From positions 49,476,001-49,540,000 of the forward strand of contig OX419760.1 of assembly GCA_948567375.1 (NCBI GenBank): a stretch of DNA of 64,000 nt, in the 5' to 3' direction. Source of the DNA: Lunularia cruciata. Its lineage: Eukaryota > Streptophyta > Marchantiopsida > Lunulariales > Lunulariaceae. Shown piece after piece: positions 23,233 through 34,951 of this stretch. The translations under genes were made by a program, and so were the position numbers. How positions within the stretch are numbered: position 1 is the stretch's first letter; each line of letters opens with the position of its first letter. The notes beneath the pieces were generated by a model. The model was not told where the DNA came from and did not search any database. It worked only from the letters and a program-made list of their open reading frames with translations.

Positions 23233-24785
23233 GCTTGTGTACTACAACCAACTCTACCTCAACCGCATGAAACGTGATCTCTGCACAATCATAATCCTCC
23301 AAAGTAGATTGTGATATCATCATCTTTATGGCCAAGATAATGTTCCCATGTACCATCTTTGGCCTCCTAGCTAGGATCAAAAGAGAACATATCATCTAGA
23401 GAAATGGTCGGAAGTCTACCTTGCCAAATATCTCATGGCTATCTGGTCTCTCATTGACAACCAATCCTCTATCAAACTATGAGGAATATTCTTCCTCCTC
23501 CTTGACCTCCCATGGGGAAAAAAATGATTCCCATATCAAGCTCAGATTAAGAGTGAGCACTCTTTTCCAAACTCTATTGGAATGAGTATGCTTGTAACAA
23601 CTAGTCATAAACTCGGTACATAATGGAATTTGGAAAAGTGGAAACACAATCATTCACAAGTGAGTGAATGGAATAAATGGTTTCAAACACTAATACATAA
23701 GGGTCATCTAATATTACACAATCATGAAACTCTTGGCATGAAAAATGCTATATATATTTCCAATGAAATGAGGAAAGCAAATGGTATCATTAACTTGACA
23801 ATGAAAAGGGTCTTTCATAATGATAATATGCTAGGCATAATTGAGGTTATGATAAAAAATCCATATTAATCATATCAGTCAGTCATATCAATTAGGCACA
23901 ATACCCATGTTAGTTGCTCATCTCCTCCTTCTTTTGTCACATGACTACTTTTTCTACTACCATATGGGTTGGTGTGGTTGGACTAAGAATTGTTAAATTA
24001 GCTGCTAGAAAGAAGGTTTGTGGTTGTTTGTTAAAAATCTCCCTTCCACATCCCCGAGGGCAAACAAACTCCCATGACTCCTCATACTTGTTGAGACATA
24101 ATTGTTGAGACTTTCCAATTTTGACTTTCAGTAGTGTGTCATGGCTTGGCTTAGGGTATGAATAAGGCATGCCAACTGACACAATGGCCATACGGACAAG
24201 GACAATGACTTTAGTTTTCTTTGCAATAGTAACCATGGGCAATAAATATTCATGCAACATAACACAACGTGAGAACAAACAACATTGGCCAATGATTAGT
24301 GTATTTAACTTTAGATAGGTCTAGTGAGCTTGAATTGGAACTTGAACTTTTATGACACTTTTGAAGCTAAAGGCAGGCAGAACTAGAGTAGATAGATAGG
24401 TTGTCAAGGTAGAGAAGAATAAAAGTCTTCTATGAAAAACTAAAACATCCTTTTTCTCTCATACTAAACTCCATAAACTCTCATGATCCTTCAAGAGATT
24501 GTGGTTTGTGTCTAATATATTAATAATATGATAACATACTCAAGCTGACATAGAGTATGCAAAGGTTAATCCCAATCCTTAAATGCTTGCACAAGGAGGA
24601 GTCTCACAATGTTCTTGACTTGGGCAGTTCATGTCCTCTATGCTAATATCTTCATGCTCTCAAAATGTCATGGTTCTCTTCAAGGTTATACTTGCTTGTA
24701 CTCATTGTATACTATAGGTACCTATGCATCAGAAATCTTAAACCAAAACCAAAACTAAGCATTTGGATTTGAAGTAGAGCGCAAG

Positions 24786-25640
24786 TGTGATAGCTTAGTG
24801 TTGATGTACTTATAGTATAATAAGTAAGAATAGTTTGTCCTCACAAGGATATTGGTTGGAAATGCCTAAGAATAAGCTAAACACCACATTATCACAAAAT
24901 CTAAGTTCATTTATTGTTTCATATTTAACCTCTTGGGCAAGAAAAATCTTATAAGAGGATAGTGTCACCCTCTATAGTGCATTACAACAAAAATAAAACA
25001 AATAATCACTTTCATTCTAAGATCTAACCAAGATTGATCCCAAAGGTGGTGGATGGTTCAACTTCGAGTGCCATTCCATTCCAAAGTTACAATTTTTGCA
25101 ATTGTGTTCTACCTTTCCTAGAAAGCACAACTTGGAGGATTACACTTCATGCTACCCATTGTCTAAGTATTTTGATTCCATGGTACTGCTTGTGTGGTGA
25201 GCTTCCCAATGCACTCATTGCACAAGTTCAGTCCTTTGCATCATTGAGGGCACACCCTGATCAGGGGTGAGTACCTGCTTGGCATGAAGCATTGAAGACC
25301 TATTGTGAAATTCCTCACCTCTACTCTAGTCTAGACATTGAACAACACATAAAACAAGAGACATAGAACTTGCAAAGTAGTAAGAGTACTCTTTACTTGT
25401 CGTTAAAGTATGATATTTAGAAAAATGGATGAACAAATGAACATGAGTGCCAATGGTTATGGTACCCACAATTTTTGTTTTGGAAGGGTTTTGAAGAAGA
25501 AGAGTATTGCTGAAGCCAAATTGAAACCAAATGGAGAAGAAATGAGAAGAATCATGTGTATGGATTTGACCCAAGGAAGTCAACTTTGTTTCTTTTGTTC
25601 TATGATTTTAAAATTTTTTATTTTTATTTTTAAATAATAA
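24786..25640 (-). repeat. R-family LTR-like repeat, copy R1' (inverted)
   Basis: The reverse complement matches R1 through several blocks in order: TTTTATGTGTTG, AGAGTAGAGGTGAGGAATTTC, GGGAAGCTCACCACA, GCAGTACCA and a terminal TATCACA (plus-strand TGTGATAG at 24786). R1 and R1' face each other across about 4.5 kb. The right boundary is approximate. Confidence 0.6.
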
Positions 25641-26430
25641 ATACTGTTATTTGATTTACCAACATGTAAGAAAATAATCTTTTTGTTTTTTTATTGTAAT
25701 AATTTATAAAGATATAGCTTACAAAGATCCACACAAAAGAGTAGCATAACTCAACATCTGTTAGGATAGTTTTCTTTGAGTCTTTGCACCTATTTGTTTT
25801 TCTAAAACAAAATCTGGCTTAGGATTGTAATTGGTGTGCCAGATACTATTCCAGTAATTGGTTTTTTCTTTAGTTTTCAAGTAGAATATTTTTTCTATCT
25901 AGGTTGGTGCTTGAGTGTTAATGTGAACAGAATATGTCAATAGCTACTACTTTTTTTTCTTGTTTGTTGATCTCCAATAATTAATTCTCATTGACCACAT
26001 CCAGTAGGAATCATTGAATCAATAGCAATAAGTCTTCTTTGCTTCCAACACAAATGACCAAATTTTTGTATTTGAGAAGCAAATAATCCAATTTTTCAAC
26101 TATACATTGCTAACATAAAAAATAAAATAATATGGATTTTGGGTTACTGGCCAAGCAACTAAAGTAGCTAAAGTAGCTATACTAGTTACAAATGCTATCT
26201 TTTTGGAAACCAAAACAAAAATTGAAATTATTTTTCAAAACCTTATAAAATCTTTAAAACTATTTCAACAAAAAATAGGTTAGTTATTATTAAAGTGCTA
26301 TAGCTCAATGGTAGAGTACCTAGTTTACTTAACTAATTAATGGTTGCATAGGTATTTTTAATTTTGAAATTGAAGTCTAAAAACTGAAAATTTGAATGAA
26401 AATAGGAAAATTCTATTATTTAGAGATACT
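25641..26430. other. AT-rich spacer, no gene supported
   Basis: Runs of A and T and short frames only. A tRNA A-box-like word near 26300 is not accompanied by a T arm. Confidence 0.4.
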
Positions 26431-26439
26431 TAGTTGGTA

Positions 26440-27300
26440 TTTTCTTTTGTTAGAGCAAGAAGAACTTGGATTGGACTTGGAGGATGGTGGACCCAAAGTA
26501 ATGTTACTTTGCATTAGAATGATCAACCCTATCCAACAATGCTCTAACCACTTTGACTCAAGCCCTACCAACAAAGAAGGTACATTAAGCAAAAATGGGT
26601 ACTTTGTGCAAGGATAAATTGGAAGGTGATAGGAGTCATGCATGCCTAATAGGTGATTATTGATTGAGGATTGACCAAAGAATGACTAAGGATTGGAACG
26701 GTATAAATTCAAGACTTTGTTGAGGAGACCCTACAATGTTGAAGAAATATCCTATCTCTCTAAAGAGTTTTCTTGAAAGTTTGAGAACCATGAGCCGAGT
26801 CATTAGTTTGCTTTGTGAGAAACTAGGAGTGAGAAAACAAACGATGCCAATGAAGGGTAGTAAATAGGTTCTGGCACTTTTGGTCCAAAATCCTGCAATT
26901 TGGAGGTTGGATATGCTAGCAAGGATTGAAGTCTTAAGCTGACTTTCGATCACATTTCTGGCATGGAATTGGAATTTAAGTTTTCCAAGTTTTATGGCAG
27001 AAATTGCAACTACTAATTGTAAAGATGGTCTCAAGATGGAGAGGAAGAGAGGGAATCCAACTTGATTGATTGAGTTGGATTGGAGACTCATGTTGGGCAA
27101 AGATGCAAGGGAGCCTATGGGGATCACCTTTGATTGGAGGTATCATCTTGCAAAAGAAATTGAGGAACTTAAGGCATCCTTTAGTGAACCTCAAAATAAG
27201 AACAAGTATAAAGTTGACACTTATGTAGACCCAATTTAAAGAAGTATAGTTAGAGCAGTGATGGAAATGTTAAAGCCGGATCAGACTATATACATGAAAA
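26440..27300 (+). repeat. Repeat M, copy 1, with decayed ORF containing KVDTYVDP
   Basis: The plus strand encodes, with stops, LGLDLEDGGPKV near 26470 and GITFDWRYHLAKEIEELKA followed by KYKVDTYVDP and VMEMLKPDQ near 27115-27285. The same blocks occur inverted at 35540-36430 (TEELKASFSKP, KMDTYVDPRRESM, IKPD), and the DNA CTCAAGCC-TACCAAC-AAGAAGGTACAT is conserved in both. I do not recognise the domain. Its position upstream of the coiled-coil ORF suggests the 5' coding part of one retroelement. Both copies are dead. Confidence 0.55.
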
Positions 27301-28140
27301 AGTAGTAGGTAGTATTTTCCTATTTGATGTTTGCAGGAGAGAGTGTTAATTGTGCAAAGTGTTTCCACTACTTTGTACCTTTTACAACGCATCTTTGGCT
27401 TGAACTTACTTAGCTCCAAGGAGAGACGGAAGACGGTGTCACATTTTCATCTGGATCTTTGTCAAGATGCAGACAAGTAGAACAATGCTACATGGCAACA
27501 GTTAAAGAAGGAGATTTGTACTATGCCAAAAATATGATGTGAGAAGATGGTGACAATGCGGAGACCAAAGGCAAAGAAGTGAGGTCAACTTGAAGATACT
27601 GTGTCACCACCAAAGAGAAGAACTACTTGAAGAATAAACTTGAGTCAAGACACAACAGTGGTGGATTTGTTGTCAAGGGCTGAAGAAGAGGAAGAAGCAA
27701 AATCTAACAATGAAGACTTGAACGAAGAGATGGCTCTATAGAGTAAGGAATAGAGCAATAGTGATGGAGAACCTGATGTCCAACAGTCAATAGGAGAAGA
27801 AGTTGAAGGAGGTTTGGATCAAGAATTCCAAGAAGAAATAGATTGCATGGGAGGAGGTGACAACCCTTGTGTGGAGTTGCCGGAAGAATAAATTCTAGAG
27901 AAGGAGGATGAGTTGAGATTGGTGTTTTAGAGGGGAGCACAATCTTGAAGACTAGTCAAAGCTGTCCAAACTAGATAAAGTGAACCTAGAGTAGAAAGGG
28001 AGGAGAGTTTGCGGATAACTCTTTATGGATAAGGAGATCAAGAGTTTGGGTTGTAGAAACTCTGGTTGTCAAAGAAGAAGAAGTGAACAAAGATATTTTT
28101 AACAGAGTAACTTATTTTTTGAGTATCATTTGTCCTTGGT
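27301..28140. other. Interior of decayed repeat element
   Basis: Purine-rich plus strand with many stops links repeat M to the coiled-coil ORF. GAAGA/GGAGGA runs suggest an eroded acidic or coiled-coil coding stretch. No motif is identifiable. Confidence 0.35.
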
Positions 28141-28154
28141 TGGAGTATTTGTAG

Positions 28155-28965
28155 GAGAAGATGCAAGAAATGAAGGAGATGCATCCAGATTTGGAGAATG
28201 AGCTCCAAGTGGTAAAGGTGATGAATGATGAAGTGCAACAACTGAAGGAGCATTTGGTCAGAAGTGAGGAAGATACCAAGATACTTTGGGTAGATGCAGC
28301 AATCCAACAACATCTTGATGATTTGCATGGAATCTTTGAACAACATAGGAGTTATTTAGAGCATCAGAAAGAGGAACTGAAAGAGTAGAAAGAGAAGATA
28401 GAACAATGGAAGAACCACATTAAGTGTGGCAAAGTGGAGTTGAACCATTGTAAAGATCAACTCAAAATGCATGAGCAAGCCTTAGATGAACTTAGACAAG
28501 TGATTAGAGATAAAGATAAGGCTTGGCAAAGAGAGTTGGTGAGTCAAGAGAGAGAAGAGCAAAGGTTGTTGGAATTGGTGAAGAGAAGTGTTGCTCAAGT
28601 GGCTAATGAAGAAGTAGAGAGAAGGAAGTTAGAGGTGAAGTATGCTAAGGAGTTATAGGTACTTTTGTATGCAATTAGAGGAAGCAATGACCCAAGCCAA
28701 ATCATCATCAGTGAAGGAGAAGTTGGGTTTAGCGGAAGAGATGGTCATCAGATTAAATGTGATCCATAGCACACAAGTCAAAGCCAAGTTACAAGAAGTG
28801 TATTTACATGAGCTGAGGTTATTAGTGCAAGAGACCAGAAAGAAGAAGGCAAGGGATGTAGCTCTGAATACTTTGTCAGTTAGTCTTCAAGATAGAGTAG
28901 ATAGGAAAATTGTTGAAGTAGGAGACAATGTTGGTCTCAAACTAGATTTAGTAGATCTAAATTAG
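28155..28965 (+). pseudogene. Coiled-coil ORF preceding the R2 LTR, interrupted by stops
   Basis: Three consecutive frames (28161-28388, 28434-28658 and about 28642-28965) encode Glu/Lys/Gln-rich sequence with clear heptad character: DLENELQVVKVMNDEVQQLK, HLDDLHGIFEQHRSYLEHQK, DQLKMHEQALDELRQVIRDK and LLELVKRSVAQVANEEVERR. The first two share one frame and are separated by TAGs; a frame change follows. It sits about 350 bases upstream of an inferred R-type LTR, the same arrangement as at 17.3-19.1 kb. Extra ORFs are known in some Tat-lineage gypsy elements, which is one possible reading. No RT or integrase lies next to it, so the unit may be non-autonomous. No named family is claimed. Confidence 0.5.
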
Positions 28966-29314
28966 ATAAGCTTTGTAGCAATGTGAAGATAGGAACCCAT
29001 GCAAAGTAGTTGAAGTAGAAGTGTAGGTGACTTTGGGTGAGTCACCTAAGTCAATTGAGAGAGCTAGAGTATAGAAGGAGAATATAGTTAGGTTAGATAT
29101 GACTTTAGTCTTAGTTTAGACTAAAGATGTGATAGAATTAGAAGTAACAGATGAACTTGAATTGCAAGAGTCACTTGAAGGTAATTTGGGTGTAGAAGTT
29201 GAAGTAGAAATTGGATTGGATAAGTAGTAATTTTTAGATCTAAAGAGGTAGATATGAAGAAGTGAAGTGACATGTTGGATCTAAAGATTTGTAAAGTAAA
29301 AATTGAAGTAGTTT

Positions 29315-29434
29315 AGGCATGTTAGATCATTGATGAGTGCTCTGCCTATTTAGAGCAGACATGAATAGTATGATTTTTTCAATTCATTATTGATTTTCAA
29401 AGTTGAGTAAAGCAAAGTGCTATAACATAGTGCT
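29315..29434 (+). repeat. Left part of R2 LTR, split by element B (inferred)
   Basis: TGTTAGATCATTGATGAGTG at 29315 resembles TGTAACACTTGATGCATG at 38019, the start of the R3-type LTR. The segment ends at the GTGCT target duplication of element B; its continuation lies at 34952. The left boundary is an inference. Confidence 0.35.
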
Positions 29435-29812
29435 TGTAAAAGACCAAGACCAAGGAGAGAAATAGGAGAATGACTGATCACATTGGGATACTTGAGTGTG
29501 GGAAACTTTGAATGCCTAACATGAGCTTCAGATTTGGTATTTATAAGGAGCATACAAGGCTCTTGAGAAGCTTCTCAAGAAGCTTCTTTGATCCACTTTC
29601 TTGGAATAGAAGCCAAGTTAACCTTCTAAAAGCTGCTTACTTAGTGTGCAAGCTGAGCTAATTGGAAGCTTCTAGAAGCTACCTACTTGGGATGAAAGCT
29701 AAGCTAGCCAAGAAGCTTCCAAAGAGGCTTCTTGAATATTCTAGGCTAATTTGACCTATTTGCTACTTTGTTAGCCCTAACTAATTTCATTGCTAAACTC
29801 CATATTGTTACA
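29435..29812 (-). repeat. 3' LTR of element B, with heat-shock-element-like array
   Basis: It starts TGTAAAAGACC and ends ATTGTTACA on the plus strand. Inverted GAA/TTC units at 5-bp spacing occur at 29665-29677 (GAAgcTTCtaGAA) and 29729-29741 (TTCttGAAtaTTC). A TATA box in the element orientation lies opposite TATTTATAAGG near 29540. It is shorter than the 423-bp LTR of the younger copies because of internal deletions. Confidence 0.9.
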
Positions 29813-29824
29813 TATTCTCCCACC

Positions 29825-31010
29825 GCTAGTTAATGATATCCTCATTGCCATTAAAACTTCAAACTCTTGGATGGCTATTTGTGCATTTTAGATATAAGAA
29901 AGACCCCTCATGTGGCATTATGAAGGGGATACCCTTTTCAAAGGACCTTGTACTCCATTTGTTGTTGATGGCCTTGATGAATGTGGCAATGTGCAAGGAT
30001 ACAATCAACTTTGTACTTGTCATGATCATCAATAGGGATAGGAGGAAGAGGAGGTTGGACACAAGAGGAAAAAGAAGATGGTTAGGAACAAAGGATTTCA
30101 ACTTAGAAGTGTGAAAGATAGGGTGGATGTGGATATGACAAGGCAAGGCAAGTTGATAAGCAACAAGAGAGATGATTTGGGTGACATCAAAGAGTCCTAT
30201 CCAATTAGAGGTGAGTTAACAAACTAGGGTATCAAGTGGGAGGGGTAGGTTACTAGAGGAGAGCATGACCTTATCACCAACTTGAAAGGTGAGATCACAA
30301 CAATGGTGGCTCGCATATTACTTTTGCCAATTTTGAGCAATCAAGAGATGAGATTTGGCTTGTTGGAGGAATTGAAATATAGTGGTAAAAAATATGAGGA
30401 ACATGAGATAGAAGAGGAGCAAGAAGGGAATTAGGAACAAGTGGATCTTGGCCAAAATTGAGGAAGAAATGAGAGAATCCGGTGCTTGCCTATTTGGAAT
30501 TATTGTATGCAAACTCTACAATTGCAAGACTTTCATCCCAATTGGTATGGTGGATGTTGACAAAGGCACAAAGCATATCCTCCAAGATGCAATTTGCATG
30601 TTTAGTTTATCCATTAGTTTGAGGATGATAGGCCGTGGACAAAGCAAGCTTGGTATCGAGTATTTGGAAGAATGCATGCCAAAATTTCCCAATGAATCAA
30701 GGATCATGGTTTGAGATGAGTACACAAGGCGTCCCATGATGCTTGAAGATAGTGTTGAAGTAGATATGTGCCAATGTTGGAGCATCCACAATGTTAAAGG
30801 TTGGCGCCAAATGGATTTGCGTACTAAGCTTATCCATAAACACCACAATTATTGCATGACTTGCTTTGTCTTGGGTAAGGACGTGATGAGATCCAAGCTT
30901 ATATGTTCTTATTGAGCAGATAGAATAGAGAGTGGTTGAAGGCGTCCACTTGGTTTTTGGTTGATGGCTGTGTTGCATTGGCAGCTCTCACACAATCAAA
31001 CAAACTCTTG
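29825..31010 (-). pseudogene. Element B integrase and C-terminal (GPY/chromodomain) remnant
   Basis: Reading the minus strand, pieces match the intact D copy: VFMDKLSTQIHLAPTFNIVD and APTLAHIYFNTIFKHHG at 30700-30860, and PCHIHIHPIFHTSKLKSF near 30100. They fall in different frames and are separated by stops. The catalytic region around the second Asp reads SNHDP where D has SDRDP. It cannot encode an active integrase. Confidence 0.8.
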
Positions 31011-32480
31011 AACATCTCGTGTCATGTCGGGCCAACACCATTGGCATTGGAGAGTATCCAAGGTCTTGTCCACACCCATGTGACCAATGATTGGTAAGTC
31101 ATGGGCTTCTTGGAGGCGCACAAGTTGGAGATCACCCTTGGATAGAACATAATTTGGTTCTCACAAGATAGAAGGCATTCCTTGAAGGAAAAGGTGTTGT
31201 GCTCCTTGTTGCATGCTACAAGATGACCTTGTACCATCTGAAAGAAAGGATCTTGCTATAGAGCGGTCTTAAACTCAAGTTGGACTTTGGAGTCAATTGA
31301 TACCATTGTGATGAGAGGAAGAGACTTCAAATCAGGTTGTCATGATAGGGCACTGGGAATGATATGGAACTAACCAAGTTTATACTCAAGTTTGATGTTA
31401 AACAATTGTAGTTGTTCCTCCCATCGACAATGTCTACTCTTCATGTGTTCCAAGTGTAATGTTTGCAATAAAGGTTTGTGATCAGTTTGTATGATCAATT
31501 GTTTCTCCAAGAAATAATGCCTCCATACCTTAGTCGCATATACCATTGCTAGTTGTTCCCAATCTTGAGCAGAGTAATTTTTTTGTATTTAGTCTATGAG
31601 ACACAAAGGCAATGGGATGTAACACATCTGGGAATTCTTGTTGCAACATGGCTCCAATTGCAAAGTCAGAAGCATTAAAATTGACCACACAAGGTAGTTG
31701 AAGATCATATGGTTAAAGATCATATGGTTAAAGAATGGGTCTTGAAGACACCATATGTTTCAGCTTCTGGAATGCTTCTTTGTGCTTGTTGGTCCACTGA
31801 ATTCTTCTCCAAAATATCAATCAATGGTGCAACTAAATGAGCATAGTAGTGGATGAATTATTGGTAAAAACTAGCCAATCCATTAAATGCCCATACTTAT
31901 GTAGCATCCTTTGCAGTAGGCCAATAAGTGATGACCTTGATTTTCTCCTCTTCCATCTTGATCCCCTCTGATGAGATCTTATGACCTAAGAAGGTAAATT
32001 CCTTCTACCAAAAGGCACATTTTGACTTCTTGTAGTAAAACTTTTATTGTCATAGTCATCTTAGGACTTTTTCCATGTTATTTGCATGTTCTATCTTTAT
32101 CTTGCTATAGATTAAAATATCATCCAAGAACACCACCATGCATTGATCCAATAGTCCATCCAACACCCTATGCATCTAATCCATGAAGGATACTAGAGCA
32201 TTTGTGAGCTCAAAAGGTAGAACTCTCCATTCAAAATACCCATACCTTGTACAAAAGATAATCTTTTGCACATCCTCCCTATCAATGGGGATTTGCCAAT
32301 AGCCACTGCAAAGATCTAAGTTGGAGATTTATTGTGCTCCACTCAATTGATCAAGCAAGTCATCAATTCAAGGCAAGGGATATGCATTCTTCACTACTTT
32401 TTTATTGAGCTTACAGTAATCAATATAGAAACAAAGTCCTCCATCCTTCTTTGAAACAAATAGTATTGATGCTTCCCAAG
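31011..32480 (-). pseudogene. Element B reverse transcriptase/RNase H remnant
   Basis: The plus strand here is a diverged match to 62600-64000 of element D. Shared landmarks are the RNase H/connection region near 31450-31700 and the RT palm region around 32110, where plus-strand AAGATATCATCTAAG of D (the FLDD codons) is AAATATCATCCAAG. The 32300-32400 block matches the window-edge part of D. Many stops interrupt it. Confidence 0.8.
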
Positions 32481-32599
32481 GAGATGTACTATGTTGTATG
32501 GAATCCTTCTCCAACAAATCCATAAGGATTATTCACAACTCCTCCAACTCTTTTGGTGAGAGCCGCTAGATTGGTCTACTCATTGGAGTACTCTCTGGC

Positions 32600-33400
32600 A
32601 ATAACTTAATCTTGAATGGCATATCACGATTAGAGGGTAATCCATTTGGCAGATCATCCAAAAACACATCTAAAAACTCCTAAACTATTTGATCAACCAT
32701 TGTTTGATAAGGTTTTGATCCTCCTTAGATCTTCCATATGCAATTGGCTTGATCCACACCGCAAAAATAGACTTATCTTCTTCCAAAGCTTGCTCTATGG
32801 CTACTTCATTGACAAACTTCCCATCTTGGGACTCATCTTCCTCCAAAGCTTGCTCTATGGTTGCTTCATTGACAAATTTCCTATATTGGGACTCATCTTC
32901 CTCCAAAGCTTGCTCTATGGCTGCCTTCTTAACAAACTTCCCATCCTGGGATTGACTCTTTTTAGGTGTCTTACTTAGAGGTGCTAGACAGCCTAATTGG
33001 AAAATTTCTACCTTGGTGTTGTTCTTGAATTTGTCATTGGTTCCAATCAAATTTAACCTTGTGATGTTCAAGCCAAGGTAGAATTAGAATGACATCATAA
33101 TGCAAAGGTGCCATTACAAATCTCATACACTCCAAATATTCTTTCCCAATCTTGAAGGTAATAGAATGTAAGGTACAAAATGCAAAACCTTTTCTACCAT
33201 CTTCTATCTACTTCCAATTACTAGCTTGATAGAAATATGTAATTCCTTTGCTAATTGCATGGACAAGCAATTTTCTAAATTTCTAGAATCAACCAAAATT
33301 CCTCAACTTAAATTAGATATCATACCTTGCAAGTGAAACAAACTTGCATAGGTCAAGCCTTTGATCCCAATAGAACTAATCAAGTTCCTAGTGGCTTGAA
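32600..33400 (-). pseudogene. Element B protease region with acidic repeat linker
   Basis: The minus strand reads LVDSRNLENCLSMQLAKE near 33300, at the place of the LVDSGA protease motif (Gly-Ala lost), and ILPWLEHHKVKFDW near 33080, the usual protease/RT linker. A frame of 128 codons (32685-33071) contains three 20-residue repeats rich in Glu and Asp. No active site can be assembled. Confidence 0.6.
32771..32950 (-). repeat. Three 60-bp tandem repeats encoding a 20-residue acidic repeat
   Basis: The unit TCTTCCTCCAAAGCTTGCTC repeats exactly every 60 bases (near 32777, 32837 and 32897) with only a few substitutions. On the minus strand each unit encodes IEQALEEDESQxxKFVNExx; the plus strand is also open across the array. 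It lies in the protease/RT linker of element B. Confidence 0.9.
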
Positions 33401-34590
33401 ATCTCCTATTGGGATTCCTCATTTCCTTGATCATTTTGCTCCACAAACTCCATATGGGCAACTTGTTGGGGTCATCCATTCTTTAGTAGACATTCAATGA
33501 TACCCTGTCTAATTTGGCAACAATAGAAACAATAAACATTTTATTGCAATTTTTCTCTATTTGTAGTGCCAAGTGGTCTTTGTTGAATGACATCAATCTT
33601 CATTGGTGTTGGCTCTTCCACCCATGTGTAATGTATTGGTAGGTTCTATGGAGGTCAAGGTTGAAACCAAGTTGTTGTAACCAAGGAATCAAAGCGTCCG
33701 GCCAACCGCATGGCTTCTTCCAAATGTTGTGGCTCTCGCATAGTTACCTTTAATTTGGTTTGTGACTTCAAGCCCCTCACAAATTGATCCAAAGCTTCAC
33801 CTTCCAGTATATCTAGAATTTGCATGATGGTATTCTGGAATTACATGATGTAGCTTCTTACCGAACCAATCTACTTCAACTCTACCAACATATCTCATGC
33901 AACTTGTGTAACATTTATAGCTTGGAATTGACCAATTATTGCACTCTTGAATTCTGCCCATATCAAGATTGGTGCAATAATTTGCCATTCAGCTCACTCC
34001 ACTTAGAATTTCCACCATAGTTTTGCTATTCCATTCAATTGGTTGGAAGCCAAGAGAATCTATTTTTGTTCATCTTGAAGATTGGTAGTTTCAAAATAAT
34101 ATTTGCATCAAACACAAAATTATCCATTACAATGGGAGATTCTTGCCTTTGAAAACCTTGGGTTTTGGAAATTGGATTTGGTTTTCTCCTTCTCAAATTG
34201 ATATTGTCTCTATGTGCTCTTGTCATTAATGATCTCGTTCATCTAACAATCAATACGGTGCTCAATTTGTTAATGCATAACAATGATAACCTTTGTTAAT
34301 GCATAACAATGATAACCTTAGGTATTATTGCCATGGTTACTACTTTATCACACCACATGCAATCTACCTAATTTATTAACACATAGATGCAATACGTCCA
34401 TCATTCTTTATAAGTTACAATTAGAAGTACCATGGGTTCCTCAACAAGGTGATTGTATTCAGAAAATTTTGCCCAAAGTATGAGGTGATAAATGGTGTGA
34501 AACAATGCTTGGGTAGTACTTGGATGCAAAAATCCCAATAGTTTGGATGAAATGGATTTGGTGGTCCATAAAATTCCATTCATCCCGTTC
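33401..34590 (-). pseudogene. Element B gag remnant with degraded zinc knuckle
   Basis: On the minus strand CFYCCQIRQGIIEC near 33495-33535 fits a CCHC knuckle that has lost its His. The minus-strand frame 33797-33988 and neighbours would be the capsid region, too decayed to align reliably. It ends next to the primer-binding site. Confidence 0.55.
34267..34316. repeat. 26-bp tandem duplication
   Basis: TTGTTAATGCATAACAATGATAAC occurs twice head to tail within the gag leader of element B, essentially identical, so it is a recent slippage event. Confidence 0.85.
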
Positions 34591-34592
34591 TT

Positions 34593-34604
34593 GCTCTGAT
34601 ACCA
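34593..34604 (-). other. Primer-binding site of element B
   Basis: The plus strand reads GCTCTGATACCA; the minus strand is TGGTATCAGAGC, complementary to the initiator tRNA-Met 3' end. It sits one base from the 5' LTR of element B. Confidence 0.9.
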
Positions 34605-34605
34605 A

Positions 34606-34946
34606 TGTAAAAGACCAAGACCGAGGAGAGAAATAGGAGAATGGATGATCACATTGGAAAACTTGAGTGTGGGAAACTCCAAATGCCTAACATGAGCTTC
34701 AACTTTGTTATTTATAGGGAGCATACAAGGCTCTTGAGAAACTTTTCAAGAAGCTTCCTTCTAGAAGCCGCTTACTTGGCATGCAAGCTATGCTAGTTGG
34801 AAGCTTCTAGAATCTTCCTACTTGGGATGCAAGCTAAGCTAGCTGGGAAGCTTCCTAGATACTTCTAGAATGTTCTAGGCTAATTTGGCATATTTGCTAC
34901 TTTATTAGCCCTAGCTAACTTCATTGCTAAACTCCATATTGTTATA
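34606..34946 (-). repeat. 5' LTR of element B, with heat-shock-element-like array
   Basis: It begins TGTAAAAGACC and ends GTTATA where the family has GTTACA. A four-unit array GAAgcTTCtaGAAtcTTC lies at 34800-34817 and TTCtaGAAtgTTC at 34863-34875. It differs from the 3' LTR by many substitutions and indels, so the insertion is old. Confidence 0.9.
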
Positions 34947-34951
34947 GTGCT

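Larger units (their letters stand above)
20242..24785. other. AT-rich sequence between inverted R copies, no gene supported
   Basis: I found no domain motif on either strand. The minus frame 20299-20760 is a His/Tyr-rich translation of ATGAT/TGATAA-rich DNA. The 22.3-23.4 kb part is C/T-rich on the plus strand (CTCT, CTAAC) and holds a 74-bp tandem repeat. It could be the remnant interior of a retroelement bounded by the inverted R copies. Confidence 0.35.
29430..34951 (-). mobile_element. Element B: complete degenerate Ty3/gypsy chromovirus with TSD
   Basis: Element B occupies 29435-34946 on the minus strand between GTGCT duplications (29430-29434 and 34947-34951). Both LTRs, the tRNA-Met primer-binding site and remnants of gag, protease, RT, RNase H, integrase and a GPY/chromodomain region are present in gypsy order. 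It is the same family as element D at 61-64 kb, sharing words such as QIHLAP, APTLAxIYF and KHHGxP, but it is full of stops and indels. It is inserted in an older R-type LTR. Confidence 0.92.

Noticed and set aside
26290-26335. tRNA-like TATAGCTCAATGGTAGAGTA
   Set aside because: It fits the tRNA A-box/D-arm, but no anticodon stem, T arm (GGTTCRANYCC) or closing acceptor stem follows, so it is at most a fragment.
32646-32978. Plus-strand frame of 110 codons with internal repeats
   Set aside because: It is the antisense of the acidic 20-residue repeat of element B; the minus strand is the coding sense of the element.
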